NCBI RefSeq assembly: GCF_001469875.2
Contig: NZ_LOPW02000004.1
Span: 124,001-188,000 of the forward strand
Length of the DNA: 64,000 bases
Origin: Haloferax marisrubri
GTDB lineage: Archaea > Halobacteriota > Halobacteria > Halobacteriales > Haloferacaceae
Reading direction: 5' to 3'
This document shows positions 35,385 to 45,501 of the stretch, one piece after another. Positions within the stretch are counted from its first letter, which is position 1, and every line of letters starts with the position of its first letter. The notes beneath the pieces were generated by a model that saw nothing but the letters and a program-made list of their open reading frames with translations, had not been told where the DNA came from and did not search any database. Position numbers and translations under genes: made by a program.

Positions 35385-36086
35385 TCAGCGACGAACCGCG
35401 AGGAAGGCGGCCGCGAGGAGCGCGATGACCGCGAGCACGGCGCTGAAACCGGGGACGACGGTGTCACTAGTACCGGTCGTCTCGGTCGTCGCCGAGGCCG
35501 ACGCGTTCGTCGTCGTCTCAGTCGTCTCGTCCGCCGTCGTGGTCGTCTCGGTGTCGGTCGATTCGGTCGTCTCGGCCGGTTCGGTCGTCGTCTCCGCCGC
35601 CTGGAGCGAGAGCGTCGCCGTGTCGGTCGAGTTGTTCGTCGGGCCGAGCGCGAGCGAGTAGTCGCCCGCGTCGAGCGTCGCCGGGAGGGTCTCGGTCGTC
35701 TGCGTCGCGTTCACCGAGTCGTTGCCGGCGGCGGCGAGGTACGACGAGGCGTTCGCCTGTCCCGCCGTCGAGGTGTTCAGTTCGAGGGTGACGTTGCCGT
35801 CGCGGTCCTCGTCGACCACCGTCGCGTTGACGGCGAAGTTCACGTCCTCGCCGCCGATGCGGAGCGGGACCGTGTTGTTGTCGCCGGCCAGCGCCGCGGA
35901 CGTGTTGTTCGCATCCGACGCGCCGGAGAGCGTGATGGAGACCACTTCGCCCTGTTCGGCCGTGTACGCGTCGTCTGTGAACTCGTAGTGGCCCGAGGCG
36001 GCGGCCGCGGGCATCACCGCCGCCGCGAGGACGGCGGCGACGAGGAAGGTCGTCGTCAGGAGTGTGCTTCGATTGGAGGGTCGCAT
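35385..36086 (-). CDS. PGF-CTERM surface glycoprotein with BGTF-type domain
   Basis: 233 aa. Sec signal peptide (about 1-30, ending AAAASG). The extracellular domain (about 31-165) has many N-glycosylation sequons (NNTS, NATV, NTST and others) and a beta-rich fold. A Thr/Glu stalk (about 170-205) is followed by VPGFSAVLAV and a transmembrane helix ending RR, the PGF-CTERM tripartite signal processed by archaeosortase ArtA with lipid attachment. Exported and anchored to the S-layer side. Confidence 0.88.
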   Translation of the reverse strand: MRPSNRSTLLTTTFLVAAVLAAAVMPAAAASGHYEFTDDAYTAEQGEVVSITLSGASDANNTSAALAGDNNTVPLRIGGEDVNFAVNATVVDEDRDGNVTLELNTSTAGQANASSYLAAAGNDSVNATQTTETLPATLDAGDYSLALGPTNNSTDTATLSLQAAETTTEPAETTESTDTETTTTADETTETTTNASASATTETTGTSDTVVPGFSAVLAVIALLAAAFLAVRR

Positions 36087-36244
36087 CGCCCGCCAGTTTT
36101 CAGAGCCCGAATAAGTTATTTTCTATATCGTAATGTTAAACGATAATCAATATCGCGCAGTCCGGAAGGGGAGAGAGCCACGAACCAGTCGCTCGGGGCC
36201 TCGGAATCGAAAGGAAATCAGCGAACTGAGCGTCGGTCGGGCGA

Positions 36245-36535
36245 CTATACCCGCGCGGCCTCGATGTGTTCGAGGACGCGAGAGATGTGGTGGTCGTCCC
36301 GGGCGGGCGCCTGCTTCCGATAGGTTCGGAGGGCGTCTACGAGATAGTCGAGTTCGGCGCTGTCGAAATCTTCGTCGCCGGCCTCGACCCGCGCGAGCAG
36401 GCCGGGGGCCGGTGTCGGCTCTTCGTCTGCATCGACCGCCCGCTCGATGGCGTCGAGCAAGGCGGCGTGGACGACCCACGTCTCTTCGCGAGAGAGGTCG
36501 AGCGCCGTCGGACGGTCCTGGGCCGATGTGGTCAT
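36245..36535 (-). CDS. Small haloarchaeal conserved protein, 96 aa
   Basis: Acidic and helical, with SREETWVVHAALLDAIERAVD and SAELDYLVDALRTYRKQAP. I see no metal or catalytic motif. A TATA-like TTTATATC on the minus strand (about 36571-36578) lies about 35-40 bases upstream of the ATG, giving a short leader. No family assigned. Confidence 0.75.
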   Translation of the reverse strand: MTTSAQDRPTALDLSREETWVVHAALLDAIERAVDADEEPTPAPGLLARVEAGDEDFDSAELDYLVDALRTYRKQAPARDDHHISRVLEHIEAARV

Positions 36536-36643
36536 TGTGGGGCCTCTATCGTATCCTATGGGCGGGGAGATATAAATGTATGTGTACTGTTGTCATGCGT
36601 CACGCACAACAGCGAAAGCCGCCGGGGCGTTCGCTCCCGAGGT

Positions 36644-37807
36644 CTATTCGAATGCTTCGATTCCCGTCAGGTCAGCGCCAAGAACGAGCGTGTGGATGTC
36701 GTCGGTCCCCTCGTACGTGTAGACGGTCTCGATGTTCTCCATGTGGCGCATCGGCGAGTAGTCCGTCGTGATGCCGTTGCCGCCGAGCATCTCGCGGGCG
36801 GTTCGGGTCACCTCGCGGGCGACGCGGACGTTGTGCCGCTTCGCCATCGACACCTGCTGGTGTCGCAGGTCGCCGCGCTCTTTGAGGTCGGCGAGGCGGT
36901 GGGCCATCAACTGCGCGTTCGTGATTTGGGTCGCCATCTCCGCGAGTTTCCCCTGCTGGAGTTGGAACCGCGCGATGGGGCCGCCGAACTGGTCGCGGTC
37001 CTTCGCGTACTGACGGGCGTCCTCGAAGGCGTCGCGGGCCGCGCCGACGACGCCCCACGCGATGCCGAACCGCGCCTGCGTGAGACACGAAAGCGGCCCC
37101 TTCATCCCCTCGACGCCGGGGAGCACGTCCGCCTCGGGGACTCGCACGTCGTCGAGGCCGATTTCGCCCGTGACCGACGCGCGCATCGAGAGTTTCCCCT
37201 CGATTTTGTTCGTCGTCACCCCGTCGCGGTCGGTCTCGACGAGGAAGCCGCGAACTGGCGACCCCTCCGCCGACACGTCGCGCGCCCAGACGACCGCCAC
37301 GTCGGCGATGGGCGAGTTCGTAATCCACGTCTTCGAGCCGTTGAGGACGTAGCCGTCGGCGTCGCGCTCGGCGCGGGTCTCCATCCCCGACGGGTCGGAG
37401 CCGTGTTGCGGTTCGGTCAGGCCGAAACAGCCGACCGCCTCGCCCGACCCGAGCTTCGGGAGCCATCGCTCCTTCTGCTCGTCGGAGCCGTAGGCGTGGA
37501 TGGGGTAGATGACGAGCGACCCCTGCACGCTCGCCATCGACCGGAGGCCGGAGTCGCCGGCTTCGAGTTCCTGCATCAGGAGGCCGTAGGCGCGCTCGCC
37601 GAGGCCGGGGAGACCGTAGCCGTCGAGGTTAGGCGCGTAGAAACCGAGTTCGCCCATCTGCGGGATGAGTTCGGTCGGGAACGTCCCGGCCTCGTAGTGC
37701 TCGCCGATGTCGGGTTTGACCTGCTCGTCGACGAAGCGGCGGGCCTCGTCGCGGACGAGTTTCTCTTCGCCGGTCAGGTCGCCCTCCAATTCCAGATAAT
37801 CGAGCAT
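36644..37807 (-). CDS. Acyl-CoA dehydrogenase, glutaryl-CoA-dehydrogenase-like
   Basis: 387 aa FAD flavoprotein of the acyl-CoA dehydrogenase family. The glutaryl-CoA dehydrogenase flavour is seen in GLRSMASVQGSLVIYPIHAY, GCFGLTEPQHGSDPSGM and the catalytic-base segment YEGTDDIHTLVLG (Glu before Gly-Thr). Beta-sandwich and C-terminal bundle are complete. Passes electrons to ETF, so it may feed the quinone-reducing oxidoreductase encoded nearby; this link is inference. The exact acyl substrate is not certain. Confidence 0.9.
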   Translation of the reverse strand: MLDYLELEGDLTGEEKLVRDEARRFVDEQVKPDIGEHYEAGTFPTELIPQMGELGFYAPNLDGYGLPGLGERAYGLLMQELEAGDSGLRSMASVQGSLVIYPIHAYGSDEQKERWLPKLGSGEAVGCFGLTEPQHGSDPSGMETRAERDADGYVLNGSKTWITNSPIADVAVVWARDVSAEGSPVRGFLVETDRDGVTTNKIEGKLSMRASVTGEIGLDDVRVPEADVLPGVEGMKGPLSCLTQARFGIAWGVVGAARDAFEDARQYAKDRDQFGGPIARFQLQQGKLAEMATQITNAQLMAHRLADLKERGDLRHQQVSMAKRHNVRVAREVTRTAREMLGGNGITTDYSPMRHMENIETVYTYEGTDDIHTLVLGADLTGIEAFE

Positions 37808-37960
37808 GATAGACTCTGCGCCCGGCGCGGTGAAAAGCGATTCGCTCGGTCGAGATTCGCGGGGGATTGGAGCCCGAAAAGTCGGAGACGAAAGCGGGGT
37901 AGACGCGACTCGGCAGCGGCTCGATTACGACTCGAAAACGGCTCGTGACCGTCGAACCGC

Positions 37961-38674
37961 TCAGGCCGCCGATTCGACCGAGCCCGCGTTCGTCCGGTTC
38001 ACGTAGGTGATGAAGTTGTCGAACAGGCGCTTGGCCTCGCAGGCGGCGGCGTAGTTCTCCGGCGTGATGCCGTCGATGACCGAGCGAATCCGCTCGTCGG
38101 GGAGGAAGTCCTTCTGCCTCGCGATGGCCTCGGCGGTGTCGGTGTCGTACTCGGGGTGGAACTGGACGCCGAAGGCGTGGCTCCGGCGGAACGCGTGGAC
38201 GCCGAACTCGTTTTCCGCGAGGAGTTCCGCGCCCGGCGGGAGTTCGGTCACTCGGTCGCCGTGGGAGGTGAAGACGGTGAAGCGCTCGCCGATGCCGGCG
38301 AGGATGTCGTTCCCGTCGTCCGGGCGGGTCCGCTCGATTTCGTTGTAGCCGAGTTCGAACTCGCCCATGTCCTCGACGGTACCGCCGAGGGCCGCCGCGA
38401 CGACCTGGTGGCCGAAACAGACGCCCAAGAGGGGAAGACCGCGCTCGTCGGCGTCGGCGACCCACGACACGAGGCTCCGAATCCACGCCTCGTCCCAGTA
38501 GACCGACGACGACGACCCGGTAATGACGACGCCGTCGTAGTCGAAGTGGTCGGGAAGACGGCCGTCGGTGACGTCGAACTCGACGAGGTCGGCGTCGAGT
38601 TCGCGCCTGAAGTTTCGTGACGTGCTCGAATCGCCGTGGGAGGCGTCCAAGAACGCGAGTCGCGGGCGAGTCAT
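37961..38674 (-). CDS. Class I glutamine amidotransferase (GATase1)
   Basis: 237 aa stand-alone GATase1-like protein resembling the GMP-synthase amidotransferase domain. Nucleophile elbow GVCFGHQ and the His-Glu pair in VQFHPEYD complete the triad. An N-terminal subdomain (FLDASHGDSSTSRNF) precedes it. No synthetase partner is next to it. Known stand-alone members act on unusual small molecules, so substrate is unassigned. Confidence 0.88.
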   Translation of the reverse strand: MTRPRLAFLDASHGDSSTSRNFRRELDADLVEFDVTDGRLPDHFDYDGVVITGSSSSVYWDEAWIRSLVSWVADADERGLPLLGVCFGHQVVAAALGGTVEDMGEFELGYNEIERTRPDDGNDILAGIGERFTVFTSHGDRVTELPPGAELLAENEFGVHAFRRSHAFGVQFHPEYDTDTAEAIARQKDFLPDERIRSVIDGITPENYAAACEAKRLFDNFITYVNRTNAGSVESAA

Positions 38675-38788
38675 CGTGGAGAGACAGTCGGTGTGGCTCT
38701 AAAGAAGTTGCGCCCGGAACGCTCTCTGCCGGCTCCTGGGACGGGGCGCGTCGGCGGCGACAGCGGGGAGAACGCCCCCGAGCGCCGC

Positions 38789-39565
38789 TCAGTCGTCGTC
38801 GAGCGATTCGAGGAAGGAGACGAGCGCGTCGTTGACGAGGCGCGACCGCTCGACGGTGACGAGGTGGCGCGCGCCCGCGAACGACTCGAACTCGCCGCGC
38901 GGGAGTCCCTCGGCCAGCGCGCGGCCGCCTTCGACCGGCCAGACCGGGTCGTCGCCGCCGTGGAGGACGAGCGTCGGGACCGTCACCTCGTAGAGCGGGC
39001 CGGCGTCGTAGTCGGCGACGGCGGCGGCCTGTGCGGCCCACGCCTCGGGGTCGGCGTCTTCGCGCCCGCGCCACGAGACGAGTTGCTCGACCACGTCCGG
39101 CTGTTCCGCGCGGAACTCCTCGGAGAGCGCCGGCGCGAGCGACTCGCGGAGCGCGGCCGGGTCGTCGGGCGCGGCGGAGAGCGGTTCGGGGTCGATTTCC
39201 GCTCCCGAGGCGGCGGTGCCGACGAGGACGAGGCTCCGAACGCGGTTCGTCGTCCGCGCGGCCTCCAGCGCGACCAGTCCGCCGAGGCCGAACCCGACGA
39301 GATGAGCCTTCCTAACGTTCGCGTCCGCGAGGACGGCCACGAGGTCGGAGACGAGCGTCTCGACCGAGTACGGCCCCGCGGGCGCGTCGGAGCGGCCGGC
39401 CCCGCGGAGGTCGGTCACGAGGCTCTCGTAGGGACCGGCGACGGCGGCGTGCTGCCAGCCCCACTGCCACGCGCCGTAGCCCGCGTCGCCGACGAAGGCG
39501 ACCGTCTCGCCGTCGCCCTCGCTGTCGTAGTACAGTTCGACCCCGTCTGCGACTGCCGTGGGCAT
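38789..39565 (-). CDS. Alpha/beta-hydrolase-fold protein lacking the nucleophile serine
   Basis: 258 aa, complete alpha/beta-hydrolase fold. The nucleophile elbow reads GFGLGG at 91-96, with Gly93 where catalytic Ser normally sits (GxSxG). Acid (HGGDDPVWP) and His (GARHLVTVE) positions are kept. The N-terminal loop GDAGYGAWQWGWQ is where the oxyanion-hole HG would be, but it too lacks the usual HGG. A non-hydrolytic role is likely unless another residue substitutes. Reading frame is intact. Confidence 0.85.
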   Translation of the reverse strand: MPTAVADGVELYYDSEGDGETVAFVGDAGYGAWQWGWQHAAVAGPYESLVTDLRGAGRSDAPAGPYSVETLVSDLVAVLADANVRKAHLVGFGLGGLVALEAARTTNRVRSLVLVGTAASGAEIDPEPLSAAPDDPAALRESLAPALSEEFRAEQPDVVEQLVSWRGREDADPEAWAAQAAAVADYDAGPLYEVTVPTLVLHGGDDPVWPVEGGRALAEGLPRGEFESFAGARHLVTVERSRLVNDALVSFLESLDDD

Positions 39566-39667
39566 ACCGGAGGCTCGGCGGGCGAGCGACTTAGGGCGTC
39601 CGTCTCGCGGACGCGAAACGAGCGAAAAGGAACGCGAACGCGAACTCGGGTCGGTCGCGCGACCGGG

Positions 39668-42436
39668 TCAGGCGTTCAGAACCGCGCGAAGCACGTCGGG
39701 AGCCTCGTCGAGCGCGTCGTCGAGCGCGTCCACGTCGGGACCGCCGCCCTGCGCGAAGTCCGCGGGGCCGCCGCCGCCGCCGCCGACCTTCCCGGCGAGT
39801 TGGCCGACGACCTGCCCGGCGTTGATGCCCACGCCGTCGGGGACGCCGACGACGAACTGGGCGCTCCCGCCCGCTGCGGAGCCGAGGACGGCCACCTTCC
39901 CCTCCTCGACCAGCGCGTTCGCGGTCGCGCGGAGTTCGTCCGCGTCGCCGTCGAGGTGCTGGACGACGGCGGGCGTGCCGTCGATGTCGATTTCGTCCGC
40001 CCCGGCCGCGGCGCGCGCCTCGGCGAGTTCCGTCTTCAGGCGGTCGATGGTCTTGCCGCGCTCCTTCCACTCGGTGAAGAAGCGCTCGGCCGTCTCGGGC
40101 ACGTCCGCGGGGTTCACGTCGAGCACGTCGGCCGCGCCGTACAGCGCGTCCTCGGTGCGCTGGGTGGCCTCGATGGCCGCGTCGCCCGCCGCGAAGACGA
40201 CGCGCTCGACGCCGTCCTGCACGGGCTCCGTGGTCAGCACCTTGATGGCCCCGATGTCGCCGGTGCGCTTGACGTGGGTGCCGCCGCAGGCCTGCACGTC
40301 GGTGCCGACGTGGATGAGGCGAATCTGCTCGCCCGGCGGGATGCCGCCCTGATAGAGGTCGAAGCCGTGTTTCTTCTCGGCGTCGCGGCGGTCCGGCCAC
40401 TCCTGTTTGACCGGGATGTTCCGCATCACGATTTCGTTGGCGACGCGCTCTATCTGCTTGACCTCCTCGCGGGTGATGCGCTCGTAGTGGGTCACGTCGA
40501 GCCGCGAGCGGTCGACGCCCTTCGACGCGCCGGCCTGCCGGATGTGGTCACCGAGGACCGTCCGGATGGCGTGACCGATGACGTGGGTCGCCGTGTGGTG
40601 GCGCATGAGCCGACGGCGGCGCTCGGCGTCGAGTTGGCCGCGGACGAACTCGCCCTTACCGGGGTCCTCGTCGGTGCGGTGGAGCACCACGTCGCCCACG
40701 ATTTGCACGTCGGTCACCTCGACCGTCGTGTCGTCGGTGGCGAGCGAGCCGTGGTCGGCGGGCTGGCCGCCGCCTTCGGGGTAGAACATCGTCTGGTCGA
40801 GGACCACGTCGTAGCCCTCCTCGCGTTCGAACACGTCGAGGACGACGGCCTCGAACTCGGTGCGCTCCTGGTCGTCGTAGTAGAGCTTGTCCGTCGCCGG
40901 CAGGTCGCCGAGACGGTCGTCGCGCTCCGCGGCCTCGCCCTCGCCGTCGACCTGCTCGTGACGGTCGGCGACGAGCGAGTAGAAGTCGTCGGGGATGTCG
41001 ACGGTCGCGCCGCGCTCCTCGGCGATTTCCTGCACCATGTCGGGCTGGATGCCGTGGGAGTCGTACAGCTCGATGAGTTCGTCGAGCGGGATGGGCTCGT
41101 CCTTGCCGGCGTACTCGTCGGCGAGCTGCTGGACCTTGCGGGAGCCGCGTTCGAGCGTCTTTCTGTACTTGCGCTCCTCGCTGCGGACGATGTCGCGGAT
41201 GGTGTCGCGGTTCTGGTAGTCGAGGCGCTCGGCCTGCATGTCCACGAGCTCGTCGAGCGGGGCGTCCACGCCGAGGTTGTCCACGAGGCGCTTGGTGCGC
41301 CGGAGGACCATGCGGGCGAGGTAGCCCGTCCCGACGTTCGAGGGGACGATGCCGTCGCCGAACATGTACGCGAGGGTGCGGCAGTGGTCCGCGATGGCGT
41401 AGATGTCCTCGAGCGGGCGGAGCAGCGCGGTGAGTTCGGCCTCGTCGACGCCGAGTTCGCCCGCGACTTCGGCGCGCGCGGTTGCGAGGTCGTCGATTTC
41501 GTCGATGTCGAGGTGGCCAGAGAGCTTCGCCGCGCGGTGGATGAGTTCCTCCTCCTCGTCGGTGTGCTCGATGCCGACGTTGTCCTTCAGGAACTCTATC
41601 ATGTCGGGGTAGACGGCCTCGTACACCGTCGGCGTCCCCTGCGACACCCACGTCCACCGTTCGAGTCCGTAGCCGGTGTCGACGATGTAGGTGTCCATCG
41701 GCGAGTAGGTGTTGCCGTCCTTGAGTTCGTAGTCGCCCTCCGGGTCCTGCTTCATCGACATGAAGACGAGGGTGGCGAGTTCGGCACCGCGGTAGAGGAC
41801 TTCGAAAGCCGGACCGGCGTTGCCGCCGCCGACCCACGGGTCCTCGATGTAGGTGATTTCGGAGATGTCCGCGCCGAGCGACTCGAAGAACTCGTCGCAG
41901 AGGCGGACCGTCTCGTCCTTCCAGTAGACCTCGCCCTCGTAGGCGTACTTGTCGCCGGCCTCCTCGCGGGCGTTGAACGCGTGGTGGGCCATCATCTCGA
42001 ACGCCATCGTGTGGCGGCCGGTCTTGCCCACGTTGTCGATGTCCTGCATCCGAATGCAGGGCTGAGAGACGGTCAGCGGGTTGGCCGGCGGCGGCGTCTC
42101 GCCGGACGTGACGAGCGGCTGGAAGTCATAGATAGATGCCTGCGTCAAGAGCACGTCGTCGCGCCAGCGGTTCGCGGCGACCGGGTAGGGGTCGATGCGC
42201 TCGTGGTCGTGGTCCTCGAAGAAAGAGAGGAACTTCTCGCGCATCTCTTCGAGGGTGTACTCCTCGTCGAAGCCGGGGTTGTCGATGAAGGTGTAGTCGT
42301 CGGCGGGCGGTTCACCGCAGGTCTCGCGGTCGGGGTCTCGTGTCCAGAAGTGGACGCCCGTCACGGGGCATTGCTTCCGGTAGAAGCCCTCCTCCTCGAA
42401 GTAGTCGAGGCGGTACTCCGCTTCGAGTTCGCTCAT
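39668..42436 (-). CDS. alaS: Alanyl-tRNA synthetase
   Basis: 922 aa, archaeal-type AlaRS. Class II core with the aminoacylation motifs in the first ~400 residues, a tRNA-recognition helical region, the editing domain with [10 protein letters not shown] and CGGTHV zinc-ligand motifs, and the C-terminal DHHA1 domain (Gly-rich [13 protein letters not shown]). Charges tRNA-Ala and clears mischarged Ser/Gly. The start [10 protein letters not shown] is chosen over a GTG-like extension two codons upstream. Confidence 0.97.
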   Translation of the reverse strand: MSELEAEYRLDYFEEEGFYRKQCPVTGVHFWTRDPDRETCGEPPADDYTFIDNPGFDEEYTLEEMREKFLSFFEDHDHERIDPYPVAANRWRDDVLLTQASIYDFQPLVTSGETPPPANPLTVSQPCIRMQDIDNVGKTGRHTMAFEMMAHHAFNAREEAGDKYAYEGEVYWKDETVRLCDEFFESLGADISEITYIEDPWVGGGNAGPAFEVLYRGAELATLVFMSMKQDPEGDYELKDGNTYSPMDTYIVDTGYGLERWTWVSQGTPTVYEAVYPDMIEFLKDNVGIEHTDEEEELIHRAAKLSGHLDIDEIDDLATARAEVAGELGVDEAELTALLRPLEDIYAIADHCRTLAYMFGDGIVPSNVGTGYLARMVLRRTKRLVDNLGVDAPLDELVDMQAERLDYQNRDTIRDIVRSEERKYRKTLERGSRKVQQLADEYAGKDEPIPLDELIELYDSHGIQPDMVQEIAEERGATVDIPDDFYSLVADRHEQVDGEGEAAERDDRLGDLPATDKLYYDDQERTEFEAVVLDVFEREEGYDVVLDQTMFYPEGGGQPADHGSLATDDTTVEVTDVQIVGDVVLHRTDEDPGKGEFVRGQLDAERRRRLMRHHTATHVIGHAIRTVLGDHIRQAGASKGVDRSRLDVTHYERITREEVKQIERVANEIVMRNIPVKQEWPDRRDAEKKHGFDLYQGGIPPGEQIRLIHVGTDVQACGGTHVKRTGDIGAIKVLTTEPVQDGVERVVFAAGDAAIEATQRTEDALYGAADVLDVNPADVPETAERFFTEWKERGKTIDRLKTELAEARAAAGADEIDIDGTPAVVQHLDGDADELRATANALVEEGKVAVLGSAAGGSAQFVVGVPDGVGINAGQVVGQLAGKVGGGGGGPADFAQGGGPDVDALDDALDEAPDVLRAVLNA

Positions 42437-42558
42437 TGCCAAACTCTGGTCTACCGTCGGGTAAAACAGTTCCGGGAAATGGACGCAGACGCCCGATTCC
42501 CCTCAATTTCGCCCGCACGGGCCGCGTCGTTCTTTTCCCTCCCGAACGAACGAGGAGT

Positions 42559-43044
42559 ATGGAACTCGCCTCGCTCCGACGGCGGCCGGCGGTCGAACTG
42601 CTCGCGTGGGTCGTCCTCGCGCAACTCGCGGGCGTGCTCGGGAGCGTCTTCACCGTGACCGCAATCGGGTCGTGGTACGCGACGCTCACCCGCCCGTGGT
42701 TCGCCCCGCCGAACTGGGTGTTCGGCCCGGTCTGGGTGACGCTGTTCGCCCTGATGGGCGTCGCCGCGTGGCTCGTCTCCCGGCGCGACAACCCCCGCCG
42801 CGAACGGGCGCTCGCCGTCTTCGTCGGCCACCTCGTCGTCAACGTCGCGTGGTCCGCGGCGTTCTTCGGACTGCAGTCGCCCGCGCTCGGCCTCGCCGTC
42901 ATCGTCGTCCTCCTCGCGGCGATTCTGGCGACGATGCGCGAGTTCGCCGCCGTCGACCGGCGCGCGGCCGGCCTCCTCGTCCCGTACCTCCTGTGGACGT
43001 GCTTCGCCACCGCGCTCAACTACGGCTTCTGGTCGCTAAACTGA
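42559..43044 (+). CDS. tspO: TspO/MBR-family tryptophan-rich sensory protein
   Basis: 161 aa, five transmembrane helices. Conserved blocks: SWYATLTRPWFAPPNWVFGPVW (loop with Pro/Trp), WSAAFFGLQSP and the final helix LWTCFATALNYGFWSLN. Binds porphyrins or cholesterol-like ligands in the family. A GGAG sequence lies four bases before the ATG, a Shine-Dalgarno-like feature unusual among the leaderless genes here. Divergent from alaS. Confidence 0.93.
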   Translation: MELASLRRRPAVELLAWVVLAQLAGVLGSVFTVTAIGSWYATLTRPWFAPPNWVFGPVWVTLFALMGVAAWLVSRRDNPRRERALAVFVGHLVVNVAWSAAFFGLQSPALGLAVIVVLLAAILATMREFAAVDRRAAGLLVPYLLWTCFATALNYGFWSLN

Positions 43045-43164
43045 GCAGTCGACCGGGCGACTCCCGCCTCGACGCCGTGTACTGCCAACCTCGGCGCGTT
43101 CTTGGGTATTGAAAACATGCCGCAACGATTATAGTTCTCGTTATCGTTCGATAGGAAGACTGCC

Positions 43165-45441
43165 GTGCACGCGACGGACCCAACGGTTTTCGTGGACGAC
43201 GACTTCGACGATATCGACCTCGGCGACGGGGTCACGGTGGCGTCAGCGAGTGACGAGAACGACCCGACCGACGCCGCGTGCGCCGTCGTCACGGACCCCG
43301 ACGCGGCGGTCCCCGACGACGTGCCGACGATTCTGTACACCGACGCGCCGCCCGAGGCCGTCGAGCGACCCGACCGGTTCGACGCCTACGTCAGCCGCGG
43401 CGACCGCTCCGCGCTCGAATCGCAGGTCCGCTGGGTGCTCGCATCGACCGCCGACCGGGACGCAAGCGAGGTGGCGACAGCCCGAAACGACGCCGAGTGG
43501 GACCGGCTCAAACGGCTCTACGAGGGGACGACGGACCTCATCGCGGCCGAGACGGTCGAGGAACTCTACGAGCGCGCTATCGGCCTCACGGAGCACATCC
43601 TCGAGTTCGACAACACCTCGTTTTTCCTCCACGACGGCGACAGTTTCTACGTCGTCGCCAACAACGACGACATGGCCGGAATGGGCCCGATACCGACCGA
43701 CATGGGCCTGCTCGGGGAGACACACCGAGCCAAGCGCTCGTTTCTCGTGGACGACGTGCGCGACCACCCGGAAGCCGACCCCAACGACCCCGCCTATCGC
43801 TCGGCGGTGAGCGTCCCCGCGGGCGACGACGGCGTGTTCCAAGCCATCTCCAACGAGGTCGGCGCGTACGACGAGACCGACCTCACGCTGGCAGAACTCC
43901 TCGTGTCCTACGTCTCCGAGACGCGGAGTCGCATCGAGTCCGAAGCCGCCCTTCGACAGAGCCGCGAGCAGATAGAGCGACTCCACCGAGGGGCCACGGA
44001 ACTGGCCGCGGCGACGAGTCTCGACGAACTGTTCGAACAGACCGTCGAAATCACCGACGACATCCTCGAGTTCGACATCAGCTACGTGGGCGTCGTCGAG
44101 GACGGCTACATCGTTCCGGCGGCCATCTCGTCGGACGCGCCGGCCGACGGCGCGGAGCGCGTCCCCCTCGACGACGGCGGCATCGCGGCCGAAGTGTTCC
44201 TATCTGGGAACACCGACATCACCGACGACGTGCGCGACCACCCCGAGGCCAGACCGGTCAAGCGGATGTACCGCGCGGTCCTGAGCGTCCCCATCGGGGA
44301 CCTCGGCGTCTTTCAGGCGACCACCTTCACCCCCGGCGCGTTCGGCGAGCGAGACGCCGAACTGACCGAACTCCTCATGGCGCACGTCGCGGTCACGGCC
44401 GAGCGCATCCGCGCCGAGTCGCGGCTCAGGGAGGAGCGCGACCGCTCGACGGCGCTGTTCGAACACGTCTCCGACGCCGCCGTCGCCTACGACGTGGAAG
44501 CCGGCGCGCTCACGGTGCGCGACGTGAACCGGGCGTTCCAGTCGGCCTTCGGCTACGACGCCGACGACGTGGTCGGAAGCGACCTCCTCGGGCGAATCGT
44601 CCCGCCGGAACCCGACCCGAACCCGGTGCCCGAACCGGGTGCCGACGAGACCATCCCCGAACTCCTCGTCGCCGCCGGCGAGAGCTACCGCGGAGAGGTC
44701 CGCCGCCGGACCGAAGGCGGCGTCCGCGAGTTCATCCTGAACGTCGTCCCGCTGTCGCCCGGCGAGGAGCGCGGGTCGGGCTACGCCATCTACACCGACA
44801 TCACGGAGCGGAAGACCCGCGAAAGCGAGTTAGAGCGACAGAACGAGCGGTTGGAGGAGTTCGCGAACATCGTGAGCCACGACCTTCGCAACCCACTTTC
44901 GGTCGCCCGCGGGAACCTCGACCTCGCCCGCGAGACCGGCGACGAGACGCGGTTCGACACCGCCGAGCGGGCGCTCGAACAGATGGAGGAACTCATCGAC
45001 GACCTGCTGTCGCTCGCCCGCCGCGGTCAACTGGTCGACGAGACCGAACGGGTCGACCTCCCGGCGGTCGCCCGGCAGGCGTGGGCGACCACCGACACCG
45101 CCGACGCCGAGTTAGCCACCTGCCAGTCGGTCGTCGTCGACGCCGACGAGGACCGCCTCGCCGAACTGCTCGCCAACCTGTTTCGGAACGCGGTCGAACA
45201 CGCCGGACCCGACGTGTGCGTCGAGGTCGGCGGCGTCGACGGCGGCTTCTACGTCGAAGACGACGGCCCCGGCATCGACGCCGAGCGCCGCGACGAGGTG
45301 TTCGAACCCGGCGAGACGACCGGCGACGACGGCATCGGCTACGGCCTCGCAATCGTCGAGTCCATCGCCGAGGCCCACGGCTGGTCGGCCATCGTGACTT
45401 CGGGGACGGCGGGCGGCGCGCGCTTCGAGTTCCGGGCGTAA
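43165..45441 (+). CDS. Sensor histidine kinase with tandem GAF and PAS domains
   Basis: 758 aa, GTG start, no transmembrane helix, so soluble. A weak receiver-like N terminus (1-100) is followed by GAF1 (about 115-255), GAF2 (about 275-420), a PAS domain (about 430-550), HisKA with H572 in NIVSHDLRNPL, and a HATPase (N-box NLFRNAVEH, G1 DDGPGI). The two GAFs share the unusual repeat VDDVRDHPEADP/DDVRDHPEARP. No receiver or HTH output domain is adjacent, as is common in haloarchaeal kinases. TATA-like GATTATAG about 30 bases upstream. Confidence 0.92.
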   Translation: MHATDPTVFVDDDFDDIDLGDGVTVASASDENDPTDAACAVVTDPDAAVPDDVPTILYTDAPPEAVERPDRFDAYVSRGDRSALESQVRWVLASTADRDASEVATARNDAEWDRLKRLYEGTTDLIAAETVEELYERAIGLTEHILEFDNTSFFLHDGDSFYVVANNDDMAGMGPIPTDMGLLGETHRAKRSFLVDDVRDHPEADPNDPAYRSAVSVPAGDDGVFQAISNEVGAYDETDLTLAELLVSYVSETRSRIESEAALRQSREQIERLHRGATELAAATSLDELFEQTVEITDDILEFDISYVGVVEDGYIVPAAISSDAPADGAERVPLDDGGIAAEVFLSGNTDITDDVRDHPEARPVKRMYRAVLSVPIGDLGVFQATTFTPGAFGERDAELTELLMAHVAVTAERIRAESRLREERDRSTALFEHVSDAAVAYDVEAGALTVRDVNRAFQSAFGYDADDVVGSDLLGRIVPPEPDPNPVPEPGADETIPELLVAAGESYRGEVRRRTEGGVREFILNVVPLSPGEERGSGYAIYTDITERKTRESELERQNERLEEFANIVSHDLRNPLSVARGNLDLARETGDETRFDTAERALEQMEELIDDLLSLARRGQLVDETERVDLPAVARQAWATTDTADAELATCQSVVVDADEDRLAELLANLFRNAVEHAGPDVCVEVGGVDGGFYVEDDGPGIDAERRDEVFEPGETTGDDGIGYGLAIVESIAEAHGWSAIVTSGTAGGARFEFRA

Positions 45442-45501
45442 GAGAAGGTGAGTAGAGAGGCCGGAAACCGGGACAGCGCGGCCGATTCGACTCGGTTCAG
45501 T

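Noticed and set aside
38636-42658. Very long open frame (about 1340 codons) on the plus strand
   Set aside because: It runs antisense to alaS and its neighbours. High G+C genomes make long antisense frames by codon bias; the protein has no domain and alaS is certain.
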